Source: Branchiostoma floridae
Lineage: Eukaryota; Chordata; Leptocardii; Amphioxiformes; Branchiostomatidae
Length of the DNA stretch: 64,000 bases
Reading direction: 5' to 3'
Assembly (NCBI RefSeq): GCF_000003815.2
Contig: NC_049994.1
Coordinates: 3,753,195 to 3,817,194 of the forward strand
Shown: positions 62,601 through 64,000 of the stretch, one piece after another
Layout of the letters: each line of letters opens with the position of its first letter
Numbering within the stretch: position 1 is the first letter of the stretch
Notes under the pieces: model-generated
Told to the model about the DNA's origin: nothing
Databases searched by the model: none
What the model saw: only the letters and a program-made list of their open reading frames with translations
Made by a program: the position numbers and the translations under genes

Positions 62601-63328
62601 ACATCATTCATGAAGAAGTACAAAGGAGTGCAGATAGAAAGCAAAGGATGGAGACTAATAAAGATTATACAGTGCACTCGTTGAATTACAATCGTCCTCC
62701 AATGGTGGTTGTAGACCAAGTCGACATCATAAGTGACCATGATGACTATTCACGCCCGAGAGCATCTAAACCACGAGATAAACCAACCACGAGTGCCCAC
62801 ATTTCACATCCATCCGAGAACACAAGCCCCCAAACGAATGAACCAAGGAGTACAGATATGGAGAAGACGATCCTACCGATACGGCGAACTGAGTGGAATG
62901 ACAACTTACATCGTGAGATGCCAACAACCATCATGAGAACGGAGAACACGCACGATTCCAGGTCCACAATCACCTGCACTAGCCCTCTTCCAGAATACAT
63001 TGAAGAAGCTGATCTAATCATTAAAGACGGCGATATGTCTCCTGTACGTTCTAATCCAGACAACGCTGATGTTAAGGGGCAGGGTGGGGACATGATTGAA
63101 TATGAAGCTGAACGTTCAGGTACCGATAGTGATGTCGAGGCTTGGGATTGGACTGTTTCACGTCGCGACAACCAGCAACAGGTTTTACCGGCTCCTGACG
63201 GAAGTGACGTCAAAACTGCGTCACAGATGAAGACGGTTGTGACGAGAGACAGAAACCCACTGAAGTTGATCAAAAGAAAGGTTTTAGAGCGTAGATCTAG
63301 GCGATTTAGGCGAACTGTGAAAATATAA
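45379..63328 (+). CDS. Metazoan chitin synthase (GT2)
   Basis: Eighteen coding exons: 45379-45422, 47325-47781, 48159-49255, 50367-50537, 51307-51466, 52640-52892, 53357-53557, 54764-54864, 55283-55408, 55960-56127, 56638-56802, 57488-57604, 58585-58724, 59175-59413, 59887-60091, 60748-60865, 61102-61181, 61861-63328. All phases match, giving 5,310 nt and 1,769 aa. The enzyme polymerises GlcNAc from UDP-GlcNAc and extrudes chitin across the membrane. N-terminal membrane helices (about 42-500) include a loop with four N-glycosylation sequons (NDT, NST, NLT, NVT). Catalytic motifs are CATMWHE (513-519), DGDVDF (692-697), EDRW (796-799), QQGWR (806-810) and QRRRW (833-837); SWGTRE (1015-1020) ends the first C-terminal helix cluster. 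Two more helices (about 1216-1280) follow a charged segment. Exon 1 is preceded by an acceptor at 45361, so a 5'-UTR exon lies upstream. The last exon encodes a long basic tail; metazoan chitin synthases are often nearer 1,500-1,600 aa. Confidence 0.95.
45506..45630. repeat. Direct repeat, right copy
   Basis: The partner of 45111-45235, 395 bp downstream. The first coding exon lies between them. Confidence 0.85.
46960..47215. repeat. Dispersed repeat in chitin synthase intron 1
   Basis: Shares 'cacctggttcattt' / 'cccctggttcatttt', 'aaattcgg' and 'aaaaagac' with about 61370-61510 in intron 17. The 68-codon frame across it is not conserved between the copies. Confidence 0.4.
47939..48077. mobile_element. 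Short MITE hairpin
   Basis: AAATAAAGGAACTCACCATG at the left and its near-complement CATGAGTTCC-type sequence ending CTTTATTTG at the right. The interior shares GATTCGCTGCTGACGTCATC with 2150-2349. It sits about 80 bases before the acceptor of exon 3. Confidence 0.65.
49490..50345. repeat. Intronic repeat paired with 60460-60735
   Basis: 49500-49730 and 60470-60640 share 'ttttgctacgtttt' / 'ttttgctccgtttc', 'caatgacc', 'accagacggctg' and 'aagtggcaggacag'. The stretch just before the exon 4 acceptor ('gtatttgcttgcaaatgtt') matches that just before the exon 16 acceptor ('gcatttgcttgcaaatgtta'). Both copies therefore end next to a splice acceptor. Confidence 0.6.
50918..50945. repeat. (TA)n microsatellite
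   Basis: An uninterrupted TA tract in intron 4. Confidence 0.95.
53562..53627. repeat. (TA)n microsatellite just after a donor site
   Basis: About 33 TA units starting about five bases after the exon 7 donor (GTACGTATATA). The repeat overlaps the start of the intron. Confidence 0.95.
53780..53923. mobile_element. Foldback element copy 2
   Basis: GCAGACCCTGCGGTGCCTAA at the left, with its near-perfect complement ending AGGGTCTGC at the right. The terminal repeats are about 40 bp and include 'atagtatcaaagctgg'. Same family as 39998-40143. Confidence 0.8.
54185..54410. mobile_element. Palindromic MITE copy in intron 7
   Basis: Left 'acctttatccacagatcaca', interior GTCGACGGACGG and its complement CCGTCCGTTGAC, right 'ccgcggataaaagtgaac'. 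Same family as 37746-37961. Confidence 0.7.
54424..54655 (+). mobile_element. tRNA-derived SINE
   Basis: 'tggcgcaatggctagagtg' (A box) and 'gcgttcgatactcg' (B box) in tRNA-like spacing, followed by a 170-bp body. It inserted next to the 54185-54410 MITE. It is not a functional tRNA: the acceptor stem does not pair. Confidence 0.6.
54901..55115. mobile_element. Palindromic MITE copy in intron 8
   Basis: Left 'acctttatccatgggtgacc' with TATATCCGC, right 'gtggatataggttacccc' and 'gcggataaagcgtta'. Same family as 37746-37961; the interior has diverged. Confidence 0.65.
57636..57884. mobile_element. MITE with 42-bp inverted ends
   Basis: GGTTAAAGGTGGACTCGCAC at the left and GGTTAAAGGTGGACTCTCAC read inward from the right; both ends continue to GGCACCGGTGCGG. 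It begins 31 bases after the exon 12 donor. Confidence 0.8.
57885..58115. mobile_element. Second MITE abutting the first
   Basis: TAGCCTCCCGTAGTAGTCT at the left and AGACTGCTACAGGAGGCTA at the right. Inside, 'gcagttcgcgatttt' pairs with 'aaaatcgcgaactgc'. A G13 run is at about 57928-57940. It directly joins the element ending at 57884. A related fragment is near 25570-25630. Confidence 0.75.
58200..58330. repeat. Dispersed repeat fragment (gattaaatcgcgcttatagc family)
   Basis: 'gattaaatcgcgcttatagc' with a G-rich interior 'ggggaggggggtg', ending 'gtcacacagac'. Related to 3539-3660, 4648-4712 and 53990-54060. Confidence 0.5.
60460..60735. repeat. Intronic repeat, partner of 49490-50345
   Basis: A shorter copy lacking the middle section, in the intron before exon 16 of the chitin synthase gene. 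Confidence 0.6.
62084..62407 (+). repeat. Nine 36-bp coding repeats in the chitin synthase tail
   Basis: Nine tandem 12-residue units of consensus SSGRRLSREQAV (residues about 1356-1463). Seven keep RRLS and one has RRHS, both matching the R-R-x-S pattern of basophilic kinases; the fifth unit is PVGRSFSRDQAF. The unit is a multiple of three, so other frames and the opposite strand are open too; those are shadows. Confidence 0.95.
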
Positions 63329-64000
63329 TACGCCATTTTGGACAGAGGTGAAGTACTCGTGTTAGCCGATTCGCCGCCAATCCAGACGTTTCGCCGTCAC
63401 CCCCACGGATGACATCCTTATTGCAAAATGTACTCACAAAAAATATGTTGAGAAGTACACACATGTTATCTATAAGAATACCATTGTAAAGTATTACTAT
63501 TACTATTACTATATGTATCGTCAAACCTTGATCAACTCATGACAATAACATCTTTGAAATTTAAAAGCAGGGGCTATGGTGTTTCAGCAAATTTGCATGT
63601 ATAGATTTTGCTTCAACATATTAAATGGTAAAGTGACACATCTCCTTTTAGATTCTATTCTTACTTTAGCACGAATAAATCACTTTCACTCATAACGTTG
63701 ATGTGTGATTGTCTTTTATTTGCATTCATGTCATGGCAATAAGATTAAAATAATTTCGACAGTTGAGAGTGCTTTTACACAATGTTTGTCAATGTACTGC
63801 ATAGCATCTAACCTAAACACATTTACAATTATATATATTAACTTCGAGACACAATTTTTTGCTTAAAGGTCATCAATAATAAATTTATAACCTCACAAAA
63901 TCTCACAAAATCTGGATAAAACGACCCTAGTGATGTTAATGGTAGTTATAGCTTGATGTTGTTTTGCTATTTTTTATCCATCGTTGTAAGAACGGAAGTA
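63329..64000 (+). terminator. Chitin synthase 3' UTR and downstream sequence with polyadenylation signal
   Basis: The stop at 63326-63328 is followed by AT-rich sequence. AATAAA at 63674-63679 is the first canonical poly(A) signal, about 350 bases after the stop, with a GT-rich stretch ('gttgatgtgtgattgtcttt') about 20 bases later. No other gene is seen to the end. Confidence 0.65.

Overview
The window is draft eukaryotic DNA with one run of Ns (24568-25526). Its coding genes are split by GT-AG introns whose phases match at every junction, and the spacer is packed with microsatellites, MITE-like hairpins, tRNA-derived SINEs and LINE pieces. A metazoan-type chitin synthase next to a family of thyroglobulin type-1 (Tg1) secreted proteins, in this kind of repeat landscape, suggests an invertebrate deuterostome, most likely a lancelet (Branchiostoma). 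The species is an inference and was not tested by a search.

Layout. (1) 0.1-9.85 kb, minus strand: a secreted multidomain protein (signal peptide, two Tg1 domains, Cys-rich/VWC-like modules, Pro-rich linkers) that runs off the left edge. A LINE with an uninterrupted 962-codon ORF lies antisense in its first intron. (2) 10.96-18.89 kb, minus strand: a complete nine-exon gene for a 510-aa predicted Golgi type II membrane protein. Its N-terminal half is an FkbM-type methyltransferase. Its C-terminal half has the layout of a NodB polysaccharide deacetylase but lacks the catalytic and metal-binding residues. (3) 19-36.8 kb: no convincing gene; it holds a hAT-like MITE with a perfect 8-bp target duplication, an unusual interleaved inverted-repeat structure carrying a 14-bp palindrome many times, the assembly gap, LINE relics and SINEs. 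(4) 38.23-41.11 kb, minus strand: a small complete secreted protein with three Tg1 domains, whose signal-peptide exon resembles that of gene 1. (5) 45.38-63.33 kb, plus strand: a complete 18-coding-exon chitin synthase of 1,769 aa, ending in a long basic tail with nine 12-residue repeats.

How the parts may relate. The chitin synthase makes chitin at the plasma membrane. The methyltransferase/pseudo-deacetylase protein looks built to act on or bind glycans in the Golgi. The Tg1 proteins are secreted and could be protease inhibitors or matrix proteins. Joint action is only a hypothesis from proximity and domain content. A repeated theme is local tandem duplication of exon ends: the signal-peptide region (9.8-10.07 kb), the Cys-rich exon (1.7 kb), the first FkbM exon (18.2-18.8 kb) and a Tg1 exon (39.15-39.42 kb).
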